Origin: Xylophilus sp.
Lineage (GTDB): Bacteria > Pseudomonadota > Gammaproteobacteria > Burkholderiales > Burkholderiaceae_C
Reading direction: 5' to 3'
DNA length: 64,000 nt
Assembly (NCBI GenBank): GCA_009914555.1
Contig: WNDY01000002.1
Coordinates: 62,001 to 126,000, forward strand
Of this stretch, positions 54,507-63,433 are shown one piece after another; the first letter of the stretch is position 1, and each line of letters starts with the position of its first letter. The notes under the pieces were generated by a model that saw nothing but the letters and a program-made list of their open reading frames with translations, did not search any database and had not been told where the DNA came from. The translations under genes were made by a program, and so were the position numbers.

Positions 54507-55835
54507 TCAGGCGAAGAACCGGTTGACCGGCCGCGGCAGCCCCAGGTTGTCGCGCAGCGTCGTACCTTCGTATTCGCGGCGCAACAGGCCGCGCGCCTGC
54601 AGCTCGGGCACCACCAGATCCACGAACGCATCGAGTCCGCCCGGCAGCCAGGGGAACATCACGTTGAAGCCGTCGCTGCCGTCTTCCTCGATCCACTGCT
54701 GCATCGCGTCGGCGATGGTCTTGGCGGTGCCGACGAAGGCCAGCCCGCCGTAGCCGCCCAGGCGCTGCGCGAGCTGGCGCACGGTCAGCTTCTCGCGCCG
54801 CGCCAGGCTGAGCACGCGCTCGCGGCCGCTCTTGCTCTGGTTGGTCTCGGGCAGTTCCGCGGGCAGCGGGCCTTTGGGGTCGAAGCGCGAGGCATCCACG
54901 CCGAGCGCGACCGACAGCGAGGCGATCGCGCTCTCGTAGTGCACCAGGCCGTCGAGCCGCGCGCGGATGGCGCGGGCCTCGTCCACGCTGTCCGCCACGA
55001 CGACGAAGGCGCCCGGCAGGATCTTCAGATGGGCCGGGTCACGGCCGATGGCGCGCATGCGGCCCTTCACGTCGGCATAGAAGCGCCGGCCCTCCTCCAG
55101 CGTGCCGTGGCCGGCGAACACCACCTCGGCCGTCTCGGCGGCGAGCTGGCGGCCGGGCTCCGACGCGCCGGCCTGCACGATCACCGGCCAGCCCTGTACC
55201 GGCCGCGCGATGTGCAGCGGCCCGCGCACCGACAGCTGCGGCCCCTTGTGGTCGAGCACGTGGAGCTTGTCGCGGTCGAAGAAGATGCCGCTGTCGGCGT
55301 CGCGCACGAAGGCATCGTCGGCCCAGCTGTCCCACAGGCCGGTGACCACGTCGTAGAACTCGCGGGCGCGGGCATAGCGGTCGGCATGGGCCGCATGCTC
55401 CTCGCGGCCGAAATTGCGGGCCGAATCGGGGTTGCTGGTGGTCACGATGTTCCAGCCCGCCCGGCCGCCCGAGAGGTGGTCGAGCGAGGCGAAGCGGCGC
55501 GCGATGTGGAAGGGCTCGTCGTAGGTGGTCGAGGCCGTCGCCACCAGCCCCAGGTGCGTGGTGTGCTGGGCCAGCGCCGACAGCAGCGTGAACGGCTCGA
55601 ACGAGGTGACCGTGTGGCTGCGCTGGAGCGCCTCGACCGGCATGTTGAGCACGGCCAGGTGGTCGGCCATGAAGAAGGCGTCGAAGCGCCCCTGCTCCAG
55701 CCGCTGGGCCAGGTACTTCAGCCGGATGAAGTTGAAGTTGGCATCGCGCCACGCGCCGGGATAGCGCCAGGCGCCGGTATGGATGCTGACGGGGCGCATG
55801 AAGGCGCCGAGATGGAGTGGGCGTGGGGAGGACAT
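54507..55835 (-). CDS. LLM-class FMN-dependent monooxygenase (NtaA/SnaA/DmoA type)
   Basis: 442 residues. The luciferase-like barrel shows a GAWRYPGAW motif near the N-terminus, FEPFTLLSALAQHTTHLGLV, HLSGGRAGWNIVTT and a C-terminal LVVPELQARGLLRREYEG. The NtaA/SnaA/DmoA group oxidises small sulfur or nitrogen compounds with FMNH2 from a separate reductase. No reductase gene is adjacent. It precedes a peptide-type binding protein and an M20 hydrolase, suggesting a catabolic cluster. The substrate cannot be named. Confidence 0.88.
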   Translation of the reverse strand: MSSPRPLHLGAFMRPVSIHTGAWRYPGAWRDANFNFIRLKYLAQRLEQGRFDAFFMADHLAVLNMPVEALQRSHTVTSFEPFTLLSALAQHTTHLGLVATASTTYDEPFHIARRFASLDHLSGGRAGWNIVTTSNPDSARNFGREEHAAHADRYARAREFYDVVTGLWDSWADDAFVRDADSGIFFDRDKLHVLDHKGPQLSVRGPLHIARPVQGWPVIVQAGASEPGRQLAAETAEVVFAGHGTLEEGRRFYADVKGRMRAIGRDPAHLKILPGAFVVVADSVDEARAIRARLDGLVHYESAIASLSVALGVDASRFDPKGPLPAELPETNQSKSGRERVLSLARREKLTVRQLAQRLGGYGGLAFVGTAKTIADAMQQWIEEDGSDGFNVMFPWLPGGLDAFVDLVVPELQARGLLRREYEGTTLRDNLGLPRPVNRFFA

Positions 55836-56010
55836 GCGGCTTTCGCAGGCAGGGCGACGGGGCCGGCCAGCTTACTGCGCACCCGACATTCGTGCAGTGC
55901 ACGGCACAAAAGCCACCTCGGCCTCAGGCCAGCAGACGCCGCGCAAGGCCCGCCCCGCCGCGCTGGCGTCGCCCCCCTTGCCGGAGCGGAGGCGCGTAGA
56001 GAGAAGGGGG

Positions 56011-56028
56011 GAGCGGCGACAGCCGCTC
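56011..56028 (-). terminator. Hairpin after the binding-protein gene
   Basis: A perfect 7-bp stem, GAGCGGC with GCCGCTC, loop GACA, lies 12 bases after the stop on the minus strand. The tail is C-rich with few T, so termination strength is doubtful. The rest of 55836-56039 holds no gene. Confidence 0.4.
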
Positions 56029-56039
56029 GGGGGTTGTCT

Positions 56040-57557
56040 TTACTTCTTCATCCACTTGAAGACGAAGCGGTTGTCGGGCAACTGCACCACTTGCGCATCA
56101 TTGGCCACGCCCCAGGACAGCGACTGCTGGTACAGCGGAATGTGCCCCACGTCCCGGGCATGCAGCGCCAGCGCCTCGCCGAGCAGCTGGTTGCGCCGCG
56201 CCCGGTCGGTCTCGCGGCCGAGGCGCTCCAGCAGCGCATCGAGCGCCGGGTTGCAGTAGCCGCCCACGTTGTAGCCGCCGGCGTCCGCGCCTTCCGTGCG
56301 GCACTGGGCCAGCGCCTCCAGCGCCGCGGCCGCGTCGTAGGTGCCGGGGGTCCAGCCCAGCAGGTAGAAGCCGGTGTCGCGCCGCAGCAGCCGCGGGAAA
56401 TAGGTCTGCTTGGACTCGACGGCCACCTGCACCCGCACGCCGATCCTGCCGAGCTGCTCGCCGATCGCGCGGCAGACGGCCGCATCGTTCACGTAACGGT
56501 CGCTGGGACAGTTGAGCGTGAGCGCGAAGCCTTCGGGATAGCCGGCCTCGGCCAGCAGCGCCTTGGCCGCCTTCGCGTCGAACGCCAGGCGCTTGTCGAG
56601 CGCGGCGGTCCAGCCGTTGATGCCGGGCCCGACGATCAGCGCCGCCGGCCGCGCCGCGCCCTGCTGCACCTTCTTCGTGATCGCCTCGATGTCGATGGCC
56701 TGGTAGAAGGCCTGGCGCACGCGCACGTCCTTGAACGGGTTGCGGCCCTTCACGCTGGCGTTCGGCAGCTCGTCGCGCCACTGGTCCATGCCGAGGAAGA
56801 TGGTGCGCAACTCGGGGCCGGTCACCACGCGTGCCTCGCCGCTGGCCTTGACCTTCGCCGCATCGGCCACCGGCACCGGCTCGACCAGGTCGAAGCCGTC
56901 CTTCAGCAGGCCGGCCACGCGCGCCGCGGCATCGGGCTGCGGCGTGAAGACGACGCGCTGCACGTTGCCTTCCACGCTGCCCCAGTAGCCGGCGAACCGC
57001 TCGAAGACGGTGCGGCTGCCGGGCACGCGCTCGCGCACCGCATACGGCCCGGTGCCGTTGGCCTCGCGGGCCGGATCGTGGGACTGCGCCCAGGCGCGCG
57101 GCAGGATGCCGATCTCGGTCAGCGCATCGGGCAGCAGCGGCTGCGGCTGGCGCGTCTCGATGTCGACCGTCCGGCCAACGACCGCGCGCGCGCCCGCGAC
57201 GCCCGGCAGCAGGCCCGCCCGCGCCGCGCGCTCAATCGAGAACACCACGTCGTCGGCCGCGAGCGGCGCGCCGTCCTGGAACTTCACGCCGGCCCGCAGG
57301 GCGAACTGCCACACTGTCGGCGCGGTCTGCCTCCAGCCGGTGGAGAGCAGGGGCGCCAGGCTCAGGTCCTTGTTGCGGCCGACCAGCGGCTCGTAGACGT
57401 TGGAAGTCAGGCTGTACTGGACCGATTCGTTCACCGCGGCATGTGGATCGAGCGAGATCGTGTCGCCCGGGCTGGCGATGCGCAGGGTCTGCGCCGCGGC
57501 GAGGCCAGCGGTGGACAGGGCGGCGGCCAGCGCCGCGCAGCGGAAGACGAGTTTCAT
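56040..57557 (-). CDS. Periplasmic substrate-binding protein of a peptide-type ABC transporter
   Basis: 505 residues from ATG 57557, within a far longer frame that continues into the frameshifted M20 gene. The signal peptide is about 1-22 (cleaved near LAAAQ). SBP family 5 features are TISLDPHAAVNESVQYSLTS and the GTGPYAVRERVPG motif. It would bind peptides, opines or similar solutes. No permease or ATPase gene is nearby, so the transporter is incomplete here. It is downstream of the M20 gene. Confidence 0.9.
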   Translation of the reverse strand: MKLVFRCAALAAALSTAGLAAAQTLRIASPGDTISLDPHAAVNESVQYSLTSNVYEPLVGRNKDLSLAPLLSTGWRQTAPTVWQFALRAGVKFQDGAPLAADDVVFSIERAARAGLLPGVAGARAVVGRTVDIETRQPQPLLPDALTEIGILPRAWAQSHDPAREANGTGPYAVRERVPGSRTVFERFAGYWGSVEGNVQRVVFTPQPDAAARVAGLLKDGFDLVEPVPVADAAKVKASGEARVVTGPELRTIFLGMDQWRDELPNASVKGRNPFKDVRVRQAFYQAIDIEAITKKVQQGAARPAALIVGPGINGWTAALDKRLAFDAKAAKALLAEAGYPEGFALTLNCPSDRYVNDAAVCRAIGEQLGRIGVRVQVAVESKQTYFPRLLRRDTGFYLLGWTPGTYDAAAALEALAQCRTEGADAGGYNVGGYCNPALDALLERLGRETDRARRNQLLGEALALHARDVGHIPLYQQSLSWGVANDAQVVQLPDNRFVFKWMKK

Positions 57558-57586
57558 CAGGGACCCGGCGACTGCATGGAAATGGA

Positions 57587-58817
57587 TTACTCGACCAGGC
57601 CCGCATGCAGCGCGGCGCCTAGCGGCAGGATCTCGTCGTTGAAGTCGTAGCGGCTGCTGTGCAGCAGCGCACCGGCCGAGCCCTGGCCGATGCGCAGGTA
57701 GGCACCCGGCTTGACCTGGAGCATGAAGGAGAAGTCCTCCGCGCCCATGCTGGGGTCGAGGTCGCGCACGACCTGCTCGCCGCCGACGATGGATTCGGCC
57801 ACGCCGGCGGCGAACAGCGCCTCGTGCGCCGAGTTGATCATGGCCTGGTAGATGCGCTCGAAGTTCACCGTGGCCGTGGCGCCGAAGCCCAGGACCACGG
57901 CGCTGCACAGCTCGCTCAGGCGGCGCTCGACCATGTCCTGCACCACCGGATTGAAGGTGCGCACGGTGCCCACCAGTGTGGCCTTGCCCGGGATGACGCT
58001 CATGGCGCCCGGATCGCCGACCTGCATCGCGCACAGGCTGGCCACGGCGCTGTCGATGGCCCGCACGCTGCGCGACACGATGCTCTGCACCGCGGTGATG
58101 ATGTGAGCGGCGACCAGCACCGAATCGACCGTCTGGTACGGATGCGCTCCGTGGCCGCCGCGGCCGGTGATCTCGATGGTGATGCGGTCGGCTGCGGTCA
58201 TCGTCGGGCCGGGGTTGATGCCGACGGTGCCCAGCTTCATCGCCGGCCAGTTGTGCATGGCGTAGACCGCCTGCACCGGGAAGCGGTCGAACAGGCCGTC
58301 CTCGATCATCACGCTCATCACGCGCACGCCGGGCGAGGCCCTCCTCGCCCGGCTGGAAGATCAGCACCGCCGTGCCGTCGAAATCGCGCGTGGCGGCCAG
58401 GTAGCGGGCCGCGCCCAGCAGCATGGCGACGTGGCCGTCGTGGCCGCAGCTGTGCATCAGGCCGGAGCGGGCCGACTTCCAGGCGAACTCGTTGTGCTCG
58501 GCCATCGGCAATGCGTCCATGTCGGCGCACAGGGCGACCATCCTGCCGCTGGCTGTGGAGCGGCCGCGGATCACCGCGACCACGCCGGTGCGGCCGATGC
58601 CTTCGTGCACCTCGTCCACGCCGGCCGCGCACAGGGCCTCGCGGACGCGGGCGCCGGTGTAGACCTCCTCGAAGCCGAGTTCCGGATGCGCGTGCAGGTC
58701 GCGCCGCAGCGCGGTGAGCTCGGAATGGAACCGCGCGATCTGCGCGAAGGCCCGGCCGCCGGCGCGGTAGCGGACTGCGCAATGGAGAAAGGGAGGCAGC
58801 AGGGCAGCAGTCGTCAT
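57587..58817 (-). pseudogene. M20-family amidohydrolase, single-base frameshift
   Basis: The N-terminal part from ATG 58817 encodes RDLHAHPELGFEE, the metal-site CADMDALPMAEHNEF, HSCGHDGHVAMLLGAAR and IFQPGEEG. At a GGG run, 58331-58333, the frame changes. The C-terminal part, from about 58327 to 57587, continues correctly (MIEDGLFDRFPVQAVYAMHN; GRGGHGAHPYQTVD; DPSMGAEDFSFMLQ). Removing one base would give one hippurate-hydrolase-like enzyme of about 410 residues. It could be a real mutation or a homopolymer error. Confidence 0.8.
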
Positions 58818-58847
58818 GGCCGAGCCAATCTACACCAGCGGCAGCGT

Positions 58848-59036
58848 TCAGTGCAGCCGGATGTTGCGCCAATCTGTGCGGTCGTACGCGCGGTGCGGCA
58901 GTTCGACGCTGCGGCGCATGGCCCAGGGGACGATCTGGTTGTAGAGCGGTATGTAGGCGACCAGCTCGTTGTGCAGCAGCGCCTCGCCCAGCAGCTGGCG
59001 GCGGCGGGCCTGCGCGGACGGCTGCGGCGTGTAGAC
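58848..59036 (-). pseudogene. C-terminal remnant of a second peptide-type binding protein
   Basis: The codons encode ARRRQLLGEALLHNELVAYI, PLYNQIVPWAMRRSVELPHR and then DRTDWRNIRLH with a stop, similar to the end of SBP family 5 proteins (compare the PLYQQSLSWGVAND of the intact copy). Only about the last 60 residues are left, and the sequence before them is unrelated. It indicates a deletion between this point and the porin gene. Confidence 0.65.
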
Positions 59037-59141
59037 CACCTGCCGCAACCGGCAGGGTAAAGAAACGCCAGCCGAAGCTGACGTTTTCCTGGGTTCGTGA
59101 CACACCATCCGAAGGCCTGGCCCTCGGACGGCGGCGCATCA

Positions 59142-60248
59142 TCAGAACGAGTGACGCAAACCGAAGTCGTAGCCGTTGCCGCTGCTGCCAGGGCCGAAGG
59201 TCACGCCGCTGATGCCGTTGGCGTTCAGCGGGGTGGCCTGGGTGCCCTTGTTCTTCACGTGGGCGTAGGTGGCGTACAGAGCGGTGCGCTTGGACAGGTC
59301 GTACTGGTAGCCCAGAGCGTACTTCTGAGCGTCGCCTTGCTTGAGGGCACTCTTGTCGTTGGTGTCGATGTACGAGAACTTGATCGTGCCCGGGCCGACC
59401 GGAGCCGTCAGGCCCAGCAGGTAGTTGCGGTACTTGGTTTCCGAAAAGGCGTCGTTCTTTTCCTGGTTGACAGCGATGACCGGCTTGATGAAGCCGAAGT
59501 CGTAGCTGGCGGCCAGGTTGATGTTGTCGGTATCGGTGGCCAGAGCCGAGGTGCCGTGGGTGATGACGTGACCGTGCTTCAGCTTGGTGTAGGCGCCGCC
59601 GACAGCCAGGGGGCCGTTCTTGTAGCCCAGATTGAAGGAGTAGCCGTTGCCGTTCTGGCCAGATTGGCCATTGGCCGTAGTGACGGTGCTGCTGGCCCGC
59701 TCGCCGAAGATGAACTGGGCTTGGCCGTAGAAGCCGCCCAGGTTCGCGGGCAGGAAGTAGTTGACGGTATTGCTCTTGCGGTTTTCGAAGCCGTTGGCGC
59801 TACGGGTGTTGTAGAACAAGCTGCCGAATGCGCCGACACCCAAGTCGCCGAACGGGTCGACGCCGAGGAGGACCAGACCGTTGTAGGCGGCGATGAAGTC
59901 ACGGCCCAGGCGGAGTTCACCGAAGTTGCCCAGCAGGCTGACCGTGGCGCGGCGCTTGAATTCGAAGCCCGGGCCGGCAGCACCGGCACCAGCACCGGTG
60001 CCGCTGTCGTTGGAGATCGCGCCTTCGAGCCAGAAGCCGGCCTTCAGGCCGCCGCCCAGGTCTTCGATGCCGCGGAAACCCAGACGGCTGCCCGCGTTGC
60101 CGCTGTTGGACAGACCGGTCACCGACTTGCCACCCGAAGAAAGACGGCTGACGCCGGCGTCGACGACACCGAACAGGGTGACCGACGACTGAGCCATGGC
60201 GGCGCCCGATGCAGCAAGCACGGCCAGGGCGATCAGGGATTTTTTCAT
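59142..60248 (-). CDS. Gram-negative general porin (OmpC/Omp32 type)
   Basis: 368 residues. The signal peptide is MKKSLIALAVLAASGAAMAQ, followed by a 16-strand barrel typical of beta-proteobacterial porins (SSVTLFGVVDAGVSRLSSGG; GLRHSF at the end with the terminal Phe). It forms a trimeric anion-selective pore in the outer membrane. Codon choice is more restricted than in neighbours, and lysine codons are enriched, consistent with very high expression. It is divergent from coq7 over 260 bases. Confidence 0.93.
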   Translation of the reverse strand: MKKSLIALAVLAASGAAMAQSSVTLFGVVDAGVSRLSSGGKSVTGLSNSGNAGSRLGFRGIEDLGGGLKAGFWLEGAISNDSGTGAGAGAAGPGFEFKRRATVSLLGNFGELRLGRDFIAAYNGLVLLGVDPFGDLGVGAFGSLFYNTRSANGFENRKSNTVNYFLPANLGGFYGQAQFIFGERASSTVTTANGQSGQNGNGYSFNLGYKNGPLAVGGAYTKLKHGHVITHGTSALATDTDNINLAASYDFGFIKPVIAVNQEKNDAFSETKYRNYLLGLTAPVGPGTIKFSYIDTNDKSALKQGDAQKYALGYQYDLSKRTALYATYAHVKNKGTQATPLNANGISGVTFGPGSSGNGYDFGLRHSF

Positions 60249-60420
60249 TGCGAGTTACTCCAAGGTTAAACATCGGGCGCCGGAACGGGGGGCGTTATGT
60301 CTCGATCCCGCCGGTTTCCCGGGCCAACCTCCGTTTTCGGGAAGTTGCGTCCATTGCACCAGAGCGCGGCATGATGTGCAAAGCATTTGACCTTTCAGCC
60401 CCTCCGCAAGACGCCTTTTC

Positions 60421-60436
60421 GTTGCAACAGTGCAAC
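60421..60436. promoter_or_regulatory. Palindrome in the porin/coq7 intergenic region
   Basis: GTTGCA-ACAG-TGCAAC is a perfect inverted repeat about 170 bases upstream of the porin start and 75 bases before coq7. Size and symmetry fit a regulator operator. The octamer GTTGCAAC at its left also occurs at 61678-61685 in the small RNA promoter. The binding protein is unknown. Confidence 0.4.
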
Positions 60437-60509
60437 ATTCCGGATGAACGTCGGACAGCGCTTACAGCAAACCGTCCCACCCTTTCGGAAACGATGGACA
60501 AGGACCGCC

Positions 60510-61136
60510 ATGCAACCGATCGACAAACTTCTTACCGCCGCCGACGCGGCACTGCGCACGCTCTTTGCCAGCCCGCGGGCATCGGCCTCCAGCCCCGCCA
60601 CCGGCCAGGTGGATGTGCCGCTCGGCACCGAAGAAAAAAAACGGTCGGCCGCCTTCATGCGCGTGAACCACGTGGGCGAAGTGTGCGCGCAGGCGCTCTA
60701 CACCGGGCAGGCCGCGGCGACGCGCAATGCCGTGTTGCGCCGCCACCTGCTCGAAGCTGCGCGGGAAGAGACGGACCACCTCGCCTGGACGCGCGACCGC
60801 CTCGACCAGCTCGGCGCGCGGCCCAGCCTGCTCAACCCGCTGTGGTACGCCGGCGCATTCGCGCTCGGGGCGATCGCCGGGCGCATCAGCGACCGCGCGA
60901 GCCTGGGTTTCGTGGTGGAGACGGAGAACCAAGTCGCCGAGCACCTGCGCGGTCATCTCGAAAAGCTGCCGCCCGGCGACAGGTCGTCGCGCGCCATCGT
61001 CGCGCAGATGAAACGCGACGAGGAGCGCCATGCTTCGCAGGCGCGCGCGGCCGGCGCGCTGGAACTGCCGCCGCCCGCGCGGCTGCTCATGCGGGCGGCG
61101 GCCAAGGTCATGACCACCACCGCCCACTACATCTGA
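60510..61136 (+). CDS. coq7: 2-octaprenyl-3-methyl-6-methoxy-1,4-benzoquinol hydroxylase
   Basis: 208 residues from ATG 60510. The diiron-protein repeats are clear: [26 protein letters not shown] (ExxH) and DEERHASQA (ExxH). It hydroxylates a late ubiquinone intermediate. It is divergent from the porin and convergent with osmC, from which it is separated by only 19 bases. Confidence 0.95.
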   Translation: MQPIDKLLTAADAALRTLFASPRASASSPATGQVDVPLGTEEKKRSAAFMRVNHVGEVCAQALYTGQAAATRNAVLRRHLLEAAREETDHLAWTRDRLDQLGARPSLLNPLWYAGAFALGAIAGRISDRASLGFVVETENQVAEHLRGHLEKLPPGDRSSRAIVAQMKRDEERHASQARAAGALELPPPARLLMRAAAKVMTTTAHYI

Positions 61137-61155
61137 CCCTCTGACGGGGCGGGAA

Positions 61156-61605
61156 TCAGGTTTCGACCACGTCGAAGCCGGTCGTGATCTCGGCCGTCTT
61201 GCCCAGCATGATGCTGGCCGAACAGTACTTGTCGTGGCTCAGCGCGACGGCACGCTCGACGGCTGCGGACGGAATGCCCTTGCCGGTCACGGTGAAGTGC
61301 ATGTGGATGCGGGTGAAGACCTTGGGGTCGACCTCGGCGCGCTCGGTCGTCAGCTTCACGGTGCAGCCGCGAACGTCGTGGCGGCCGCGCTTCAAGATCA
61401 GCACCACGTCGTAGGCCGTGCAGCCGCCGGTGCCTGCGAGCACGGTTTCCATGGGTCGCGGTGCCAGGTTCTGGCCGCCGTTCTCGGGCTTGGCGGCGTC
61501 GGGGGCGCCGTCCATCACCAGCACGTGGCCGCTGCCCGTTTCCGCCACGAATCCCATCGGCGAGCGCGTGCCGGCGCCGCCGGTCCAGCTGACCGTACAT
61601 TCCAT
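61156..61605 (-). CDS. OsmC-family thiol peroxidase/redox protein
   Basis: 149 residues from ATG 61605. Two family cysteines are present, in LAGTGGCTAYDVV and SHDKYCSASIML. OsmC/Ohr proteins reduce organic peroxides or act as related stress proteins; GGCTAYD and short length fit the OsmC-like YhfA group. The upstream region contains the small RNA promoter on the other strand. The start is set by ATG right after an AATTC-rich region; the longer frame to 61752 lacks support. Confidence 0.9.
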   Translation of the reverse strand: MECTVSWTGGAGTRSPMGFVAETGSGHVLVMDGAPDAAKPENGGQNLAPRPMETVLAGTGGCTAYDVVLILKRGRHDVRGCTVKLTTERAEVDPKVFTRIHMHFTVTGKGIPSAAVERAVALSHDKYCSASIMLGKTAEITTGFDVVET

Positions 61606-61678
61606 TGAATTCCCCTCGTCCTTGGTCGAAGCGTGCGCCGATGCTTCCATGCAGCGTGGCACAAACGCATCAAGCTTG

Positions 61679-61706
61679 TTGCAACGCAGCAAATTATCGC
61701 TATACT
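61679..61706 (+). promoter_or_regulatory. Sigma-70 promoter of the small RNA
   Basis: TTGCAA (61679-61684), a 16-base spacer and TATACT (61701-61706) form a good sigma-70 promoter, in an unusually AT-rich patch. Transcription should start near 61713. Confidence 0.65.
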
Positions 61707-61712
61707 TCAACC

Positions 61713-61803
61713 CATCGTATCCATCAGTGGATGCACCACTTGTCTCCTCCACCTCCTCCTTTGGTGGATTTAGCCCCGAGTCTCACGGCTCGGGGCTTTT
61801 TTC
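61713..61803 (+). ncRNA. Candidate Hfq-type small RNA with anti-Shine-Dalgarno loop
   Basis: About 90 bases run from a sigma-70 promoter to a strong intrinsic terminator. A 5' hairpin (ATCCA-TCAG-TGGAT, or alternately AGTGG-ATGCA-CCACT) is followed by a C/U-rich stretch and a hairpin TCCACC-loop-GGTGGA (61748-61753, 61763-61768), whose loop is TCCTCCTTT. That loop can pair with Shine-Dalgarno sequences. The layout resembles the CUCCUCC-motif (cuckoo-type) small RNAs of alphaproteobacteria. Alternatively it is the attenuated leader of ilvA, since the frame is open but carries no Ile/Val/Thr codon run. Confidence 0.6.
61772..61803 (+). terminator. Rho-independent terminator of the small RNA
   Basis: A perfect 9-bp stem, AGCCCCGAG (61772-61780) with CTCGGGGCT (61789-61797), loop TCTCACGG, followed by a T-rich tail. 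The T tract lies only on the plus strand, so it terminates rightward transcripts that start before ilvA. Confidence 0.85.
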
Positions 61804-61859
61804 TTTGCCGGCCGCCCTTGAGATGGGGAACTATGATGGCAGGCTACCCTTCAGCTGCC

Positions 61860-63419
61860 ATGACCGACTCTGCATCCGCCGCGCTGTCCCCCGCGGACTA
61901 CCTCAGAAAGATCCTCACCGCCCGCGTCTACGACGTGGCCATCGAATCCGCGCTGGAGCCCGCACGCAGCCTGAGCCAGCGCATTGGCAACACGGTGCTG
62001 CTCAAGCGCGAGGACCAGCAGCCGGTGTTCAGCTTCAAGCTGCGCGGCGCCTACAACAAGATGGCGCACCTGTCGGCCGAGCAGCTCGCCCGCGGCGTGA
62101 TCTGCGCCTCGGCCGGCAACCATGCCCAGGGCGTCGCGATGAGCGCCCGCAAGCTGGGCACGCGCGCCGTCATTGTCATGCCGACCACGACGCCGCAGGT
62201 CAAGATCGATGCGGTGCGCGGCTTCGGCGGCGAGGTCGTGCTGCATGGCGAGAGCTATTCCGAGGCCCATGCCCATGCGGTCGAGCTGGAGCGCGCGCAG
62301 GGCCTGACCTTCGTGCATCCGTTCGACGACCCGGACGTGATCGCCGGCCAGGGCACGATCGCGATGGAGATCCTGCGCCAGCACCCGGGCCGGCTCGACG
62401 CCGTGTTCGTCGCCATCGGCGGTGGCGGCCTGGTGTCCGGCGTGGCCAACTACATCAAGGCCCTGCGCCCCGAGATCAAGGTGATCGGCGTGCAGATGAA
62501 CGACTCCGACGCGATGGCGCAGTCGGTCGCCGCCGGCCGGCGCGTCGCGCTGGCCGACGTGGGCCTGTTCGCCGACGGCACGGCCGTCAAGCTGATCGGC
62601 GAGGAAACCTTCCGCATCGCCCGGGGGCTGGTCGACGGGTTCGTCACCGTCGACACCGACGCGGTCTGCGCGGCGATCAAGGACATCTTCGTCGACACCC
62701 GCAGCATCGTCGAGCCGTCCGGCGCGCTCGCGGTGGCCGCGATCAAGCAGTACGCCGCCGCCCACGGCACGCAGGGCGAGACCTATGCGGCCGTGCTCTG
62801 CGGCGCCAACATGAACTTCGACCGGCTGCGCTTCGTAGCCGAGCGCGCCCTGGTCGGCGAGGAGCGCGAGGCGCTGTTCGCCGTCACCATTCCCGAGGAG
62901 CGCGGCAGCTTCCGACGCTTCTGCGAGGCGGTGGCCGCGCTGCCCGGCGGGCCGCACAACGTCACCGAGTTCAACTACCGCATCAGCGACACCGAGCGCG
63001 CCCACGTGTTCGTGGGCCTCTCGACCCACGGGCGCGGCGAGTCGGCGCGCATCGCCAAAGCCTTCGCGCAGCAGGGCTTCCAGACGCTGGACCTGACCCA
63101 CGACGAACTGGCCAAGGAGCACCTGCGCCACCTGGTCGGCGGCCACTCCAGCCTGGCGCACGACGAGCGGCTGCTGCGCTTCGTCTTCCCCGAGCGGCCC
63201 GGCGCGCTGCTCAAGTTCCTGAGCCTGATGCAGCCGACCTGGAACATCAGCCTGTTCCACTACCGCAACCAGGGCGCGGACTACGGCCGCATCCTGGTCG
63301 GCCTGCAGGTGCCGGCCAGCGACAGCCAGGCGTTCCGCGCGTTCCTGGACACGCTGGGCTATCCGTCGATCGAGGAGACGGCCAACCCCGCCTACCGGCT
63401 GTTCCTGCGCAGCCAGTAA
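61860..63419 (+). CDS. ilvA: Threonine ammonia-lyase, biosynthetic
   Basis: 519 residues from ATG 61860, matching the usual N-terminus. ATGs at 61833 and 61836 sit behind GGGGAA and could be the true start, adding eight or nine residues. The PLP lysine is in FSFKLRGAYNKM, and GGGGLVSG binds PLP phosphate. Two C-terminal regulatory ACT-like domains (about 330-510) bind Ile and Val. It makes 2-oxobutanoate from threonine for isoleucine. It stands alone behind the terminator of the small RNA. Confidence 0.95.
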   Translation: MTDSASAALSPADYLRKILTARVYDVAIESALEPARSLSQRIGNTVLLKREDQQPVFSFKLRGAYNKMAHLSAEQLARGVICASAGNHAQGVAMSARKLGTRAVIVMPTTTPQVKIDAVRGFGGEVVLHGESYSEAHAHAVELERAQGLTFVHPFDDPDVIAGQGTIAMEILRQHPGRLDAVFVAIGGGGLVSGVANYIKALRPEIKVIGVQMNDSDAMAQSVAAGRRVALADVGLFADGTAVKLIGEETFRIARGLVDGFVTVDTDAVCAAIKDIFVDTRSIVEPSGALAVAAIKQYAAAHGTQGETYAAVLCGANMNFDRLRFVAERALVGEEREALFAVTIPEERGSFRRFCEAVAALPGGPHNVTEFNYRISDTERAHVFVGLSTHGRGESARIAKAFAQQGFQTLDLTHDELAKEHLRHLVGGHSSLAHDERLLRFVFPERPGALLKFLSLMQPTWNISLFHYRNQGADYGRILVGLQVPASDSQAFRAFLDTLGYPSIEETANPAYRLFLRSQ

Positions 63420-63433
63420 CCCCGCGTCCCGGC

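Noticed and set aside
61735..61832. Leader peptide starting ATG at 61729 (HHLSPPPPPLVDLAP) as an ilv-type attenuation leader
   Set aside because: No stop codon before the terminator and no run of Ile, Val, Leu or Thr codons. The polyproline comes from the CCTCCT stretch better explained as an RNA loop.
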